DNA from: Rhodothermales bacterium
GTDB taxonomy: Bacteria; Bacteroidota; Rhodothermia; Rhodothermales; UBA10348
Assembly: GCA_028284865.1 (NCBI GenBank)
Contig: JANQQV010000021.1
Span: forward strand, 1 to 39,460
Reading direction: 5' to 3'
Length of the DNA stretch: 39,460 nucleotides
Shown: positions 25,722-33,305 of the stretch, piece after piece
Layout of the letters: each line of letters opens with the position of its first letter
Numbering within the stretch: the stretch's first letter is position 1
The notes under the pieces: model-generated
Databases searched by the model: none
Told to the model about the DNA's origin: nothing
The model's input: the letters and a program-made list of their open reading frames with translations, nothing else
Program-made: the position numbers and the translations under genes

Positions 25722-27401
25722 TCAGCGATTCTTGCGGCTATCGAGCCAGTTCGCAAACGCGTCGCAACTCATGGCATTCAGGCATTCCGCTGATGCAAGC
25801 CCGCCTTTCCTTGCCGCCACTGTACCCCATTTCATCAGATCCAGTTGCTCGATGGAATGGGCATCGGGATTGATGGATACCAGAACTCCCAGTTCGCGGG
25901 CCAACTCGATCCAACGCCAATCCAGGTCCAAGCGATACGGATTGGCGTTCAGCTCTACGGCGACATTGTACGAAGCGCAGGCCTCGAGGATGGCACGATG
26001 ATCGACGGGGTAACCGTTTCGCTTGAGGATCAGTCGTCCGGTCGGATGACCCAGAATGCTGGTAGCCGGGTGGGAGATGGCCTTGATGATCCGATCCGTC
26101 GCTTCGGCTTCCGTCATATTGAATCCGACGTGCACGCTGGCCACAAGGAAATCGAACGTAGCCAGGACGTCGTCCGGATAGTCCAATGACCCGTCCTGCA
26201 GGATGTCGCTTTCCACTCCGGAAAACACCCGGAACGCAGGACCGCCGTCCGACGCGAACTCGGCATTCAGAGCCCGGATTTCCTGTTGTTGCCGGGCAAC
26301 TTCTTCAGCACTCATCCCGCTGGCGACTTTCAGGGACTGGCTGTGGTCGCAGATCCCGAAGTACTCGAACCCTCGGGCGCGAACCGCCTCGCTCATTTCT
26401 CGGAGGGTGTGGGCGCCGTCAGAATAAGTGGAGTGGTTGTGCAGGACGCCTTTCAGATCCGCATCCGTGATCAGATTCCAGCTCGACAATTCGCCGAGAC
26501 GCGAGGCGGCGTCTGGAAGATCGCGAAGTTCCGGGGCCACCCAGGGCAGTCCCATCGATTCGAACAGCGCCGATTCGGTCGGCGAGGAAGCCGCTTGATC
26601 GCTCTGAGCCGGCAATCCTTCCACAAACGAAGACGGGCCCGTGGTGATCAGGATCGCCGAGCCTACACGATCTGGGGCACAGACCAGAATGCGCACGGCC
26701 AACCCGTCGGGAAACGCGCCCGTCCAAGCGCGCCCCAGCGGATCGTCGGACACCTCCAAATCAACGCCTTCGATCAGGGGGTGTTGGTCATTTTCGCTGG
26801 CCGCGACGAGCACAATTTCGCCCGTCTCATTCATGCCCCGGGCAACTTCTCCCGTGATTTCAATCGGATTGAATCCTTGACTCTGCAGTTGTGCTGCCAC
26901 TCGCTCTGCCTCGAGCCGGGCATCAGCCCCACGACGGCGACCTTCAAAGGAGCGCAGCAGGGCGACGTTCTCGATAATGGAAGACTGGCTCTTCTCACCG
27001 AACCCATCCAGTTCGGCGATCCGACCCGTGCGGGCGGCCGTTTCGAGGTCATCCAGTGATTGGATATTGAGCGTTTGCCACAACACGCGGGCCTTCTTGG
27101 CTCCGAGTCCTTTCACACTGAGGACATCCAGCAAGCCGGGTGGGAGGGCGCCAAGCAGATCGTCGCGGACTTCGAATGAGCCATACGTCAGAATCTCCCG
27201 GATCTGGCTCTCGAGGCCCTTTCCGATGCCTTTGATGGAGGTCAACTCGTCACGCTCTATCAGGTCAGTCACCGGTTCCTCGAGCCGCTCGATGGTCCTC
27301 GCCGCCGACGCGAAAGCTCGGGATCGAAACGGGTTGCCACCCGTGAGTTCGATCAAGGCGGAGGTTTCCTTCAGTGGTTTGGCGATGGCTTTGTTCGTCA
27401 T
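25722..27401 (-). CDS. PolX homologue: intact PHP, defunct polymerase palm
   Basis: PolX enzymes join a family X DNA polymerase to a PHP phosphoesterase and act in base-excision repair. At 559 residues the length is standard. Helix-hairpin-helix motifs are present (SIKGIGKGLESQI at 55-67, SVKGLGAKKARVLW at 95-108). The PHP domain is complete: HNHSTYSD at 321-328, CDHSQSL, SGVESDIL, SVHVGF, GHPTGR, NANPYRLDLDW and NPDAHS. In the palm, GEVARGMNETGEIVLV at 184-199 aligns with the family's RRG...GDIDxL, replacing two catalytic Asp by Glu195 and Val197; the third is Arg237. DNA synthesis is therefore unlikely and nuclease or phosphatase action remains possible. ATG 27401 lies in a duplicated 16-base segment. 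Confidence 0.9.
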   Translation of the reverse strand: MTNKAIAKPLKETSALIELTGGNPFRSRAFASAARTIERLEEPVTDLIERDELTSIKGIGKGLESQIREILTYGSFEVRDDLLGALPPGLLDVLSVKGLGAKKARVLWQTLNIQSLDDLETAARTGRIAELDGFGEKSQSSIIENVALLRSFEGRRRGADARLEAERVAAQLQSQGFNPIEITGEVARGMNETGEIVLVAASENDQHPLIEGVDLEVSDDPLGRAWTGAFPDGLAVRILVCAPDRVGSAILITTGPSSFVEGLPAQSDQAASSPTESALFESMGLPWVAPELRDLPDAASRLGELSSWNLITDADLKGVLHNHSTYSDGAHTLREMSEAVRARGFEYFGICDHSQSLKVASGMSAEEVARQQQEIRALNAEFASDGGPAFRVFSGVESDILQDGSLDYPDDVLATFDFLVASVHVGFNMTEAEATDRIIKAISHPATSILGHPTGRLILKRNGYPVDHRAILEACASYNVAVELNANPYRLDLDWRWIELARELGVLVSINPDAHSIEQLDLMKWGTVAARKGGLASAECLNAMSCDAFANWLDSRKNR

Positions 27402-27425
27402 TTCACAGGTTCGTCATTTCTCAGG
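27394..27425 (-). repeat. Tandem 16-base duplication at the polX start
   Basis: Two adjacent 16-base copies (27394-27409 and 27410-27425) differ at one base. Each contains an ATG on the minus strand. The upstream ATG opens a four-codon frame (Met-Thr-Asn-Leu-stop) whose TGA lies two bases before the real start, as TGAAATG. Confidence 0.8.
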
Positions 27426-27457
27426 TGGCCGTGTCCGGCGTCTCGAATCTTCAGGTT

Positions 27458-27481
27458 TGATCGTCAGGAGAATGACGATCA
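27458..27481. promoter_or_regulatory. 8-bp inverted repeat between polX and ctpA
   Basis: TGATCGTC and GACGATCA are perfect 8-base arms around AGGAGAAT, in the 221-base gap between the divergent polX-like and ctpA genes. The position suits an operator serving either gene. No other support is visible. Confidence 0.4.
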
Positions 27482-27622
27482 GCTCTTCCGTTGGATGCGT
27501 CCCGGAATCTAATGAACAGGAGATGTCGACCGGTCATAAAGATTGACCGAATCCCGGGGGATCAATCCTGTCAAAGCTCCCGTAAGGAACGCCTTGAAAT
27601 TGCCCAAACCAGCTCCAGAAGC

Positions 27623-29338
27623 ATGATCAACCAACGGCGAACCTTGTTGTCGAAACGACTGACTTCACCTCGTGGCCTGATTCTCGGATTGCTCGCAGCC
27701 ATTCTGGTCATCACGGGATTGCGTGTCGAGAGCATGCTAAGTGACCGCGAAACGGCTACCGCTTTGCAGCGGATCGAAGACGTTTTCATGTTGATCGATC
27801 GACGCTATGTCGAGGAGACAGATCCCAACGAGATCGCGCAATATGCGATTGACGGCATGCTGGGCGAACTCGATCCCCACAGTGTGTTCTTCGACGCAGA
27901 GACGCTCAAGGGTGAGAATGAATCGTTCGATGCGTCCTTTGAGGGAATTGGCATTTCCTTCGAGCTGCTTCCAGGCGAAGCTGGCTCAGACACGCTCGCT
28001 GTACTGAGCGTGATTCCCGGAGGTCCGAGCGAGGAAGTTGGACTCCAGTCCGGAGACCGGATCCTGGTTGTTGATGGCAAATCCACCATCGGTTTCGACG
28101 AAGAGGACGTCCGGCGCCACCTGAAAGGACCTCGTGGTTCCGAGGTTGCCATCTCCGTCCAGCGTCCGGGCGTGGATGCGATGCTGGAGTTCGACATCGT
28201 TAGAGACAAGATTCCGCTCTACACCCTGGATGCGGCCTACATGATGGAGGACAACACCGGATACATCCGTCTGAATCGCTTTGCCAGGACGACGTACAAC
28301 GAATTCATGGCGAGCTTGCGCACCCTCAAGGCGCAGGGCATGGAGCGCCTGGTGCTTGATCTGCGGGGCAATCGCGGTGGCTATATGCAGATGGCCGTTC
28401 GCATCGCAGGCGAATTCCTGAATGAAGGCGAACTGGTCGTCTCTCAGGATGGGCATACGGAAGACAGCAAGGAAACCTTCTACGCGACGGGCAATGGTCT
28501 GTGGGAAGAAGGCCCGGTCATGGTGCTCGTTGACGGAGCGTCGGCATCTGCGAGTGAAATCGTCGCCGGAGCCTTGCAGGATCACGACCGAGGCCTGGTC
28601 GTGGGCCAACGCACTTTTGGAAAAGGACTGGTCCAGAAGCAGTACGTGCTTCGGGACGGAAGTGCGCTGCGGCTGACCGTGGCCCGTTACTTCACGCCAT
28701 CTGGTCGTCTCATCCAGACAGACTATGAGAGCGGCGATCGCGTGGACTACTACGCCAGCAAGGCTGCGCTGAAGAAAACGGATGGCACGCAAACGGCTCG
28801 AGAGTTGCTCTCCGATGTGCCGGACTCCTTGCGATTCGAAACGGCTTCCGGCAGGGTGGTCATCGCAGGTGGCGGCATCATCCCTGACTACATCGTGCCC
28901 GCTGACAGCTTGTCTCCTTTGATGCGGACCGTGCTTGGCCGGAATCTGGAGAATCAGTTCATCCGCTCGTGGGTCGATCTGTATGGTGCTTCGATCAAAG
29001 AGCGCTGGGGTGAAAATCAGGATGCGTTCATCAATGGCTACCAAGTGGAAGGCGCCATGCTGGATGCGTTCCGCTCATTTGCCGCTGACAAGAATGTTCT
29101 TATCGGCAGTGGTTTGACTGTCGACGACCCTTCAGAATCATTCTCGGATGAGGATCTTGCCGCCGATCGCGAAATGCTGTCTACGCTTCTGAAAGGCCGT
29201 CTGGCGACCCGTTTGTACGATCGGAGCGCTTGGTATCCTGTTTGGCGGCACGTCGATCATTCCCTGGTCGAATCGCAAAAGTTGTGGTCCTCGGCGGGAG
29301 AATTGGCAGACCTCTACTCAGCTGCCGGCTCTCGCTAA
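27623..29338 (+). CDS. ctpA: C-terminal processing protease (S41)
   Basis: This periplasmic, membrane-anchored serine protease trims C-termini of exported proteins. From ATG 27623 it has 571 residues, with a signal-anchor helix at about 17-35. The N-terminal S41 helices (VFMLIDRRYVEETDPNE) come first, then a PDZ domain (SFEGIGISFEL to GLQSGDRILVVDG). The catalytic core follows, with LDLRGNRGG, the nucleophile Ser in DGASASASEIVAGALQD and the general-base Lys in RTFGKGLVQ. The C-terminal extension of about 140 residues is typical of Bacteroidota members. The frame is open to a TTG at 27491, but the extra residues disrupt the signal anchor. It is divergent from the PolX-like gene and lies 280 bases before exbB. 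Confidence 0.94.
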   Translation: MINQRRTLLSKRLTSPRGLILGLLAAILVITGLRVESMLSDRETATALQRIEDVFMLIDRRYVEETDPNEIAQYAIDGMLGELDPHSVFFDAETLKGENESFDASFEGIGISFELLPGEAGSDTLAVLSVIPGGPSEEVGLQSGDRILVVDGKSTIGFDEEDVRRHLKGPRGSEVAISVQRPGVDAMLEFDIVRDKIPLYTLDAAYMMEDNTGYIRLNRFARTTYNEFMASLRTLKAQGMERLVLDLRGNRGGYMQMAVRIAGEFLNEGELVVSQDGHTEDSKETFYATGNGLWEEGPVMVLVDGASASASEIVAGALQDHDRGLVVGQRTFGKGLVQKQYVLRDGSALRLTVARYFTPSGRLIQTDYESGDRVDYYASKAALKKTDGTQTARELLSDVPDSLRFETASGRVVIAGGGIIPDYIVPADSLSPLMRTVLGRNLENQFIRSWVDLYGASIKERWGENQDAFINGYQVEGAMLDAFRSFAADKNVLIGSGLTVDDPSESFSDEDLAADREMLSTLLKGRLATRLYDRSAWYPVWRHVDHSLVESQKLWSSAGELADLYSAAGSR

Positions 29339-29438
29339 CGAAGGATGGCAACTTGTCCCGATCGGTTGTGTCTTGAGTTTGGACGCGGCTCTTGCGGGAG
29401 ATTCCCGATCTACCATGTAGGTCGTCTGGTCATTCGCA

Positions 29439-29467
29439 TTGACAAACGTTGACGGATTGGATATTAT
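29439..29467 (+). promoter_or_regulatory. Near-consensus promoter of the exbB cluster
   Basis: TTGACA (29439-29444), a 17-base spacer and TATTAT (29462-29467) match the sigma-70 consensus almost exactly. The transcript would start near 29474 and carry a leader of about 140 bases before exbB. The strength suggests constitutive high expression. Confidence 0.75.
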
Positions 29468-29601
29468 TCGGCCTGCTTTGCGGCCGGTCATCTTTTCCTA
29501 CCAACGGATGAGCGGCCGTTTGACTGATTGGGAATTTGATTCGTCCTTTTGACGGGCTCCCACCAGCATATCAATTCCATCGACAAACAACTGTTCTGAA
29601 T

Positions 29602-29607
29602 AGGAGG
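29602..29607 (+). promoter_or_regulatory. Shine-Dalgarno AGGAGG deciding the exbB start
   Basis: A perfect AGGAGG is rare among the genes here. Its distance favours the ATG at 29618 over the one at 29609. Confidence 0.75.
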
Positions 29608-29617
29608 GATGACTTCC

Positions 29618-30307
29618 ATGACGCTTTACAACCTGCTTCTGATGTTGCCGCAAGAAGCGGCCGGCGACGAAGGTCTTGTCAACGTTCTCGTCCAGCGCTT
29701 CAATGAGGGTGGCGACTTCATGTGGCCGGTGCTCATTTCGCTCATCATTGGTCTGGCCATTGCTTTTGAGCGCATCATTACGCTCAACCGCGCAGACATC
29801 AACACCCGTAAGTTCATCGTTCAGGTGAAAGGCTCCCTCGAGGAAGGTGGTGTTGCCGCTGCTGAGGAAGTCTGCGCCAACACGCGTGGTCCTGTTGCTT
29901 CCGTCTTTCAGGCTGGTCTTCTTCGTCACGACGAAGGAATCGAGGCTGTCGAAAAGGCTGTTGTCTCCTACGGCTCCATTGAAATGAGCTTCCTCGAGCG
30001 CGGTCTCGTATGGCTTTCCCTCTTCATCTCCCTGGCACCGATGTTCGGCTTCCTCGGAACGGTTGTAGGGATGGTCGAGGCCTTTGACGCCATCGAGTCC
30101 GCCGGTGATATCTCCCCGTCTCTCGTTGCCGGTGGTATCAAGGTTGCTCTCCTTACCACGGTTTTCGGTCTGATCACGGCCATCATCCTGCAGTTCTTCT
30201 ACAACTACATCACATCCAAGATTGACCGGATCGTGATCGACATGGAAGAAGCATCGATAGAACTGATCGACTCGCTCGTACTGCTGAATGCCGGATCGAG
30301 CAACTAA
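29618..30307 (+). CDS. exbB: ExbB/TolQ/MotA proton channel protein
   Basis: This inner-membrane subunit of the proton-driven ExbB-ExbD motor energises outer-membrane transport or envelope integrity. From the second ATG (29618) it has 229 residues. There are three helices: one near residues 30-48 after a short periplasmic tail, and two after the cytoplasmic loop (LVWLSLFISLAPMFGFLGTVVGM, then VALLTTVFGLITAII). The GTVVGM and GLxTAI signatures of the proton path are present. An AGGAGG at 29602-29607 is 10 bases from ATG 29618 but only 1 base from ATG 29609, so the later start is preferred. It leads a four-gene cluster. Confidence 0.95.
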   Translation: MTLYNLLLMLPQEAAGDEGLVNVLVQRFNEGGDFMWPVLISLIIGLAIAFERIITLNRADINTRKFIVQVKGSLEEGGVAAAEEVCANTRGPVASVFQAGLLRHDEGIEAVEKAVVSYGSIEMSFLERGLVWLSLFISLAPMFGFLGTVVGMVEAFDAIESAGDISPSLVAGGIKVALLTTVFGLITAIILQFFYNYITSKIDRIVIDMEEASIELIDSLVLLNAGSSN

Positions 30308-30330
30308 GCTCCGACCGTCTGATTGACCTT

Positions 30331-30362
30331 TTGTTGGCCGGCCGCACGCGGCCGGCCAACAA
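30331..30362 (+). repeat. 15-bp perfect inverted repeat after exbB
   Basis: Arms TTGTTGGCCGGCCGC (30331-30345) and its exact complement (30348-30362) lie 24 bases past the exbB stop. No T run follows on the plus strand. The position suits an mRNA-processing or stabilising hairpin that keeps exbB message higher than the downstream genes. Confidence 0.6.
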
Positions 30363-30384
30363 ACCAACCAATTGCTGAATAGAA

Positions 30385-30660
30385 ATGGCTGGACTCGTAC
30401 CCTATCTCGTTTGGGCCGTAATCATTGTCTCAGGACTGAGCCTGCTTGCCATCGGTCTGTTCGGAATCCGCTCCCTCGTGCAGGGAAAAGTGAATCCGCT
30501 GACCATCGTGCTGACCATGATCCCGATCGCACTCCTTGGCGTGCTTGGGCTCGTCATGGGCGACTGGGCACACGCCGCAGTGCTTGCCTTCCTGATTTCC
30601 CTGGCAATGACCTCCGCGGTTCTGTTGCTCTCCGGACTGAAAGGTCTCATCGGATTCTAG
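30385..30660 (+). CDS. Small three-helix membrane protein
   Basis: The protein has 91 residues, nearly all hydrophobic: helices at about 5-28, 37-58 and 62-85, linked by short polar turns (RSLVQGKVNP, GDWAH). I do not recognise a family. Its fixed place between exbB and exbD, on the same strand with gaps of 77 and 67 bases, suggests a partner of the ExbB-ExbD channel. ATG 30385 is the first start after the intercistronic hairpin. Confidence 0.75.
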   Translation: MAGLVPYLVWAVIIVSGLSLLAIGLFGIRSLVQGKVNPLTIVLTMIPIALLGVLGLVMGDWAHAAVLAFLISLAMTSAVLLLSGLKGLIGF

Positions 30661-30727
30661 CCTCAGGCTGAATCTGATCAGACCATCACTCTTCATTCCA
30701 GAAGACATCCCATAGAGGGAAACGACT

Positions 30728-31285
30728 ATGTCTTTGTTGAAAAAGAAAAAGCGCAGAGAAGCGGAAATCCCGACTTCGTCGATGGCCGACATCGCCTTCC
30801 TGCTGCTGATTTTCTTCCTCGTTACCACGACGATTGACGTCGATACCGGTATCGGTATGGTGCTTCCTCCCAAACTGGAGGAGGACGTTGAGCCACCACC
30901 GATCAAGGAGCGCAATGTGCTCAAGATCCTGGTGAACGAGCAGGGCCTCGTGCTGGTCGAAGATCAGCCGTCAGCCGTTCAGCTCATTCGGGACGAAGTG
31001 AAGAAGCACGTGCTCAACAACGGAGCGGATCCCCGCTACGCTGAAGAGACAGGTAAGGCGCTGGTATCGATCAAGACGGCCCGTCAGACTCCGTATGACG
31101 CCTATGTGGGCGTTCTGGATGAAGTCTGGATGGCGTACTTCGAAATGTGGGATGCCGAAGCGCGCGCGCTCGGATACCCGGATTACGACTCGTACGTAAC
31201 CGCCATCGACGAGCAGGATGCTGAAAACGCCATCCGCGACAAGATCAAAGCCGCTATTTCCATCGCAGAACCGGATGCGGCGTAA
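30728..31285 (+). CDS. exbD: ExbD/TolR protein with extended C-terminus
   Basis: This is the rotor or stator partner of ExbB, with one membrane helix and a periplasmic domain. It has 185 residues. The basic N-terminus leads to SSMADIAFLLLIFFLVTTT with the proton-binding Asp21. The periplasmic part includes NVLKILVNEQGLVLVEDQ, then SIKTARQTPYDAYVGVLDEV. After that comes an addition of about 45 residues rich in Tyr, Trp, Ala and Asp (AYFEMWDAEARALGYPDYDSY), not found in standard ExbD of about 135-145 residues. It is followed 34 bases later by a second ExbD. Confidence 0.93.
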   Translation: MSLLKKKKRREAEIPTSSMADIAFLLLIFFLVTTTIDVDTGIGMVLPPKLEEDVEPPPIKERNVLKILVNEQGLVLVEDQPSAVQLIRDEVKKHVLNNGADPRYAEETGKALVSIKTARQTPYDAYVGVLDEVWMAYFEMWDAEARALGYPDYDSYVTAIDEQDAENAIRDKIKAAISIAEPDAA

Positions 31286-31319
31286 CGCCGATCCTTCTCT
31301 GTAATCGACGCAGAATCCA

Positions 31320-31769
31320 ATGGGTCACTTTCAAAAGAAAGCCGTCACGAAGCAGGATATCCCTACCGCTTCGCTTCCGGACATCATCTTCATGCTGCTG
31401 ATCTTCTTCATGGTCAGTACGGTGCTCCGCGAGACGACAGTTCAGGTTCGTACCACGCTTCCACAGGCTGAAGCACTGACGAAGATTGATCAGAAACGAC
31501 TGGTCTCTTACATCTACATGGGCCCTCGCAAGCTCGATGGCAACCGCCTTGGCGATACGAGCGTCCAGATCGACGATGCCCTCGTCGAGGACCTGGTCAA
31601 TGTCCGCACGATTATGTACCGCAAGCTGGTTGAGCAGCCCAAGTTGATCGTCTCGCTGAAGGTGGATGAGACGTCTGAAATGGGAATCGTGCTTGATGTG
31701 CAGCAGGAACTGCGAGAAGCAGGGACGTTGCGTATCAACTACTCGTCACGCCGCGAAATACCCTCCTGA
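31320..31769 (+). CDS. exbD: Second ExbD/TolR protein
   Basis: The protein has 149 residues, standard length. The helix PDIIFMLLIFFMVSTVLR holds Asp21 at the same place as in its neighbour. The periplasmic domain has YIYMGPRKLDGNRLGDTSVQ and ends LREAGTLRINYS. Two different ExbD proteins in one cluster suggest a mixed ExbD dimer or two alternative complexes with the one ExbB. No tonB gene is near. The transcript ends at a strong terminator 51 bases later. Confidence 0.94.
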   Translation: MGHFQKKAVTKQDIPTASLPDIIFMLLIFFMVSTVLRETTVQVRTTLPQAEALTKIDQKRLVSYIYMGPRKLDGNRLGDTSVQIDDALVEDLVNVRTIMYRKLVEQPKLIVSLKVDETSEMGIVLDVQQELREAGTLRINYSSRREIPS

Positions 31770-31820
31770 TCCGGGTCACGCAGCGGTAGGCAACTGCGTG
31801 AATCAATCCCGAAATCGAAA

Positions 31821-31849
31821 GGGCCCCGCATCCGCGGGGCCCTTTTTTT
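31821..31849 (+). terminator. Rho-independent terminator of the exbB cluster
   Basis: A perfect 9-bp stem GGGCCCCGC/GCGGGGCCC closes a 4-base loop and is followed by seven T. This is the clearest terminator in the window. Confidence 0.95.
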
Positions 31850-31966
31850 GTAGACCGCCCGTAGGTTTGGCGTTCTGAAATTCGCGACAGGCGCTCTGAC
31901 CCTTGTTTTGGGGTATTTCCCCATCGAGTTCCTGATTTGACAGCCTTCGCGCTTCCAAGAACGATC

Positions 31967-32389
31967 ATGATCCAAAGACTTCAAACGGTTTACCTGCTGC
32001 TGGCGGTCACATGCCTGGCCATCCTGTTCCTGGCCGAAGGCGCCTGGACCGGTAATGCCTCAGCATCCTATTCCTGGTATGTCCCCGTTTCCATGGGGCT
32101 GTTCGGACTGGCAGCCGCTGGCGGCGTGACGTCCATCTTCCTTTACAAGGATCGGGATCGTCAGCGCGGTCTGGTCGTGCTCATGCAGCTGGTCATTCTT
32201 GGCGGGCTCCTGCTCAAGGTCGTTGTGACATCCCTGTCTGATGGGTTTGCCTCGATCTCATCGAATGCATCGTTTGAATACTGGGTCGGCTTTGCTGCGC
32301 CCGTTATGGCCTATTTGATGTTCTTGATGGCGCGTCGCGGCATTGACAAGGACATCAATTTGATCAAGTCGATGGATCGACTGCGGTAA
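31967..32389 (+). CDS. DUF4293 membrane protein
   Basis: The protein has 140 residues and four membrane helices, of unknown function. It starts MIQRLQTVYLLLAV and ends IKSMDRLR, both hallmarks of DUF4293, a family largely confined to Bacteroidota and relatives, so it also supports the taxonomic reading. ATG 31967 is preferred over an upstream GTG-type start at 31937 because the family begins MIQR. The stop TAA shares its last A with the ATG of the next gene, so translation of the two is probably coupled. Confidence 0.9.
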   Translation: MIQRLQTVYLLLAVTCLAILFLAEGAWTGNASASYSWYVPVSMGLFGLAAAGGVTSIFLYKDRDRQRGLVVLMQLVILGGLLLKVVVTSLSDGFASISSNASFEYWVGFAAPVMAYLMFLMARRGIDKDINLIKSMDRLR

Positions 32390-33300
32390 TGTCTGCCGCT
32401 GACAGAGCTTCTGAGAAAGGTTCGTTCAAAGCATGGCTGGTTCTCGCGCTCGGTCTGAGCGCCATTTCTACCAGTGTTCTGTTCATCCGCTGGGCGTCTG
32501 ACGCCCCGGGAGAAACCGTGGCCGTTTGGCGCACTGTCTTCGGCGCCATGCTCCTGCTTCCGGCCGCCTGGTCCAAGGCGCGTCCCGAAATCAAGGACCT
32601 GACTTCCAGTGAATGGCTGTTGATTACGATTTCGGGCGTTTTCCTGGGGCTCCACTTCGTGACGTGGATCAATGCACTCTACTTCACCACCGTGGCGTCG
32701 GCGTCTGCGCTCGTTGCCTTGAGCCCCCTCTTCCTGGCCATCCTCGGGTTTTTCCTGCTTCAAGAGCGCCTGACAACTCGTGAATCCATTGCGCTGGTCG
32801 TCGCCATCCTTGGAGCGGCAGCGTTGGGTTGGGTAGATCGAACGCCTTCCAGTGCGGCAGCTTCGAATCCGGTGTTGGGCAACGGTCTGGCCCTCAGCGC
32901 GGCAGGATTTGTGTCCGTGTATCTGCTGGTCGGCCGATTCGTGCGCCAGCGACGGTCGTGGTTGGCCTACGTCGCACCCGTCTATGTGGTCACCGCGCTG
33001 ACTACCCTGCTGGTTTCGGTTGTTACGGGCTCATCCTTGCTGGGATGGGGTTGGGAGATTTACGCGTTGTGTCTGGGGATGGCCATCGTCCCGCATCTGA
33101 TTGGACACGGCTCGGTGAACTGGTCGCTCAAATACCTTTCCGCCGCGTCCGTTGGACTGGCCTCATTGGGCGTACCTGTAATCTCGGCCTTCTGGGGCGC
33201 ACTGGCCTTCGGCGAGATTCCGACATTGCCCGCCCTGGGTGCAATGGCCGTGATCCTGTTGGCATTGGCCCTGTTCATCCATTCGAAGCGGGCCGGCTGA
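32389..33300 (+). CDS. DMT superfamily transporter (EamA)
   Basis: This inner-membrane transporter has 303 residues and ten helices in two EamA repeats, probably exporting a metabolite such as an amino acid. The first repeat has LSAISTSVLFIRWASDAPGETVAVWRT and ALYFTTVASASALVALSPLF; the second has HGSVNWSLKYLSAASVGLASLG and PVISAFWGALAFGEIP. The ATG at 32389 overlaps the DUF4293 stop by one base (TAATG). Its end lies 5 bases from the convergent glycosyltransferase stop. The substrate cannot be predicted. Confidence 0.93.
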   Translation: MSAADRASEKGSFKAWLVLALGLSAISTSVLFIRWASDAPGETVAVWRTVFGAMLLLPAAWSKARPEIKDLTSSEWLLITISGVFLGLHFVTWINALYFTTVASASALVALSPLFLAILGFFLLQERLTTRESIALVVAILGAAALGWVDRTPSSAAASNPVLGNGLALSAAGFVSVYLLVGRFVRQRRSWLAYVAPVYVVTALTTLLVSVVTGSSLLGWGWEIYALCLGMAIVPHLIGHGSVNWSLKYLSAASVGLASLGVPVISAFWGALAFGEIPTLPALGAMAVILLALALFIHSKRAG

Positions 33301-33305
33301 TCAAA

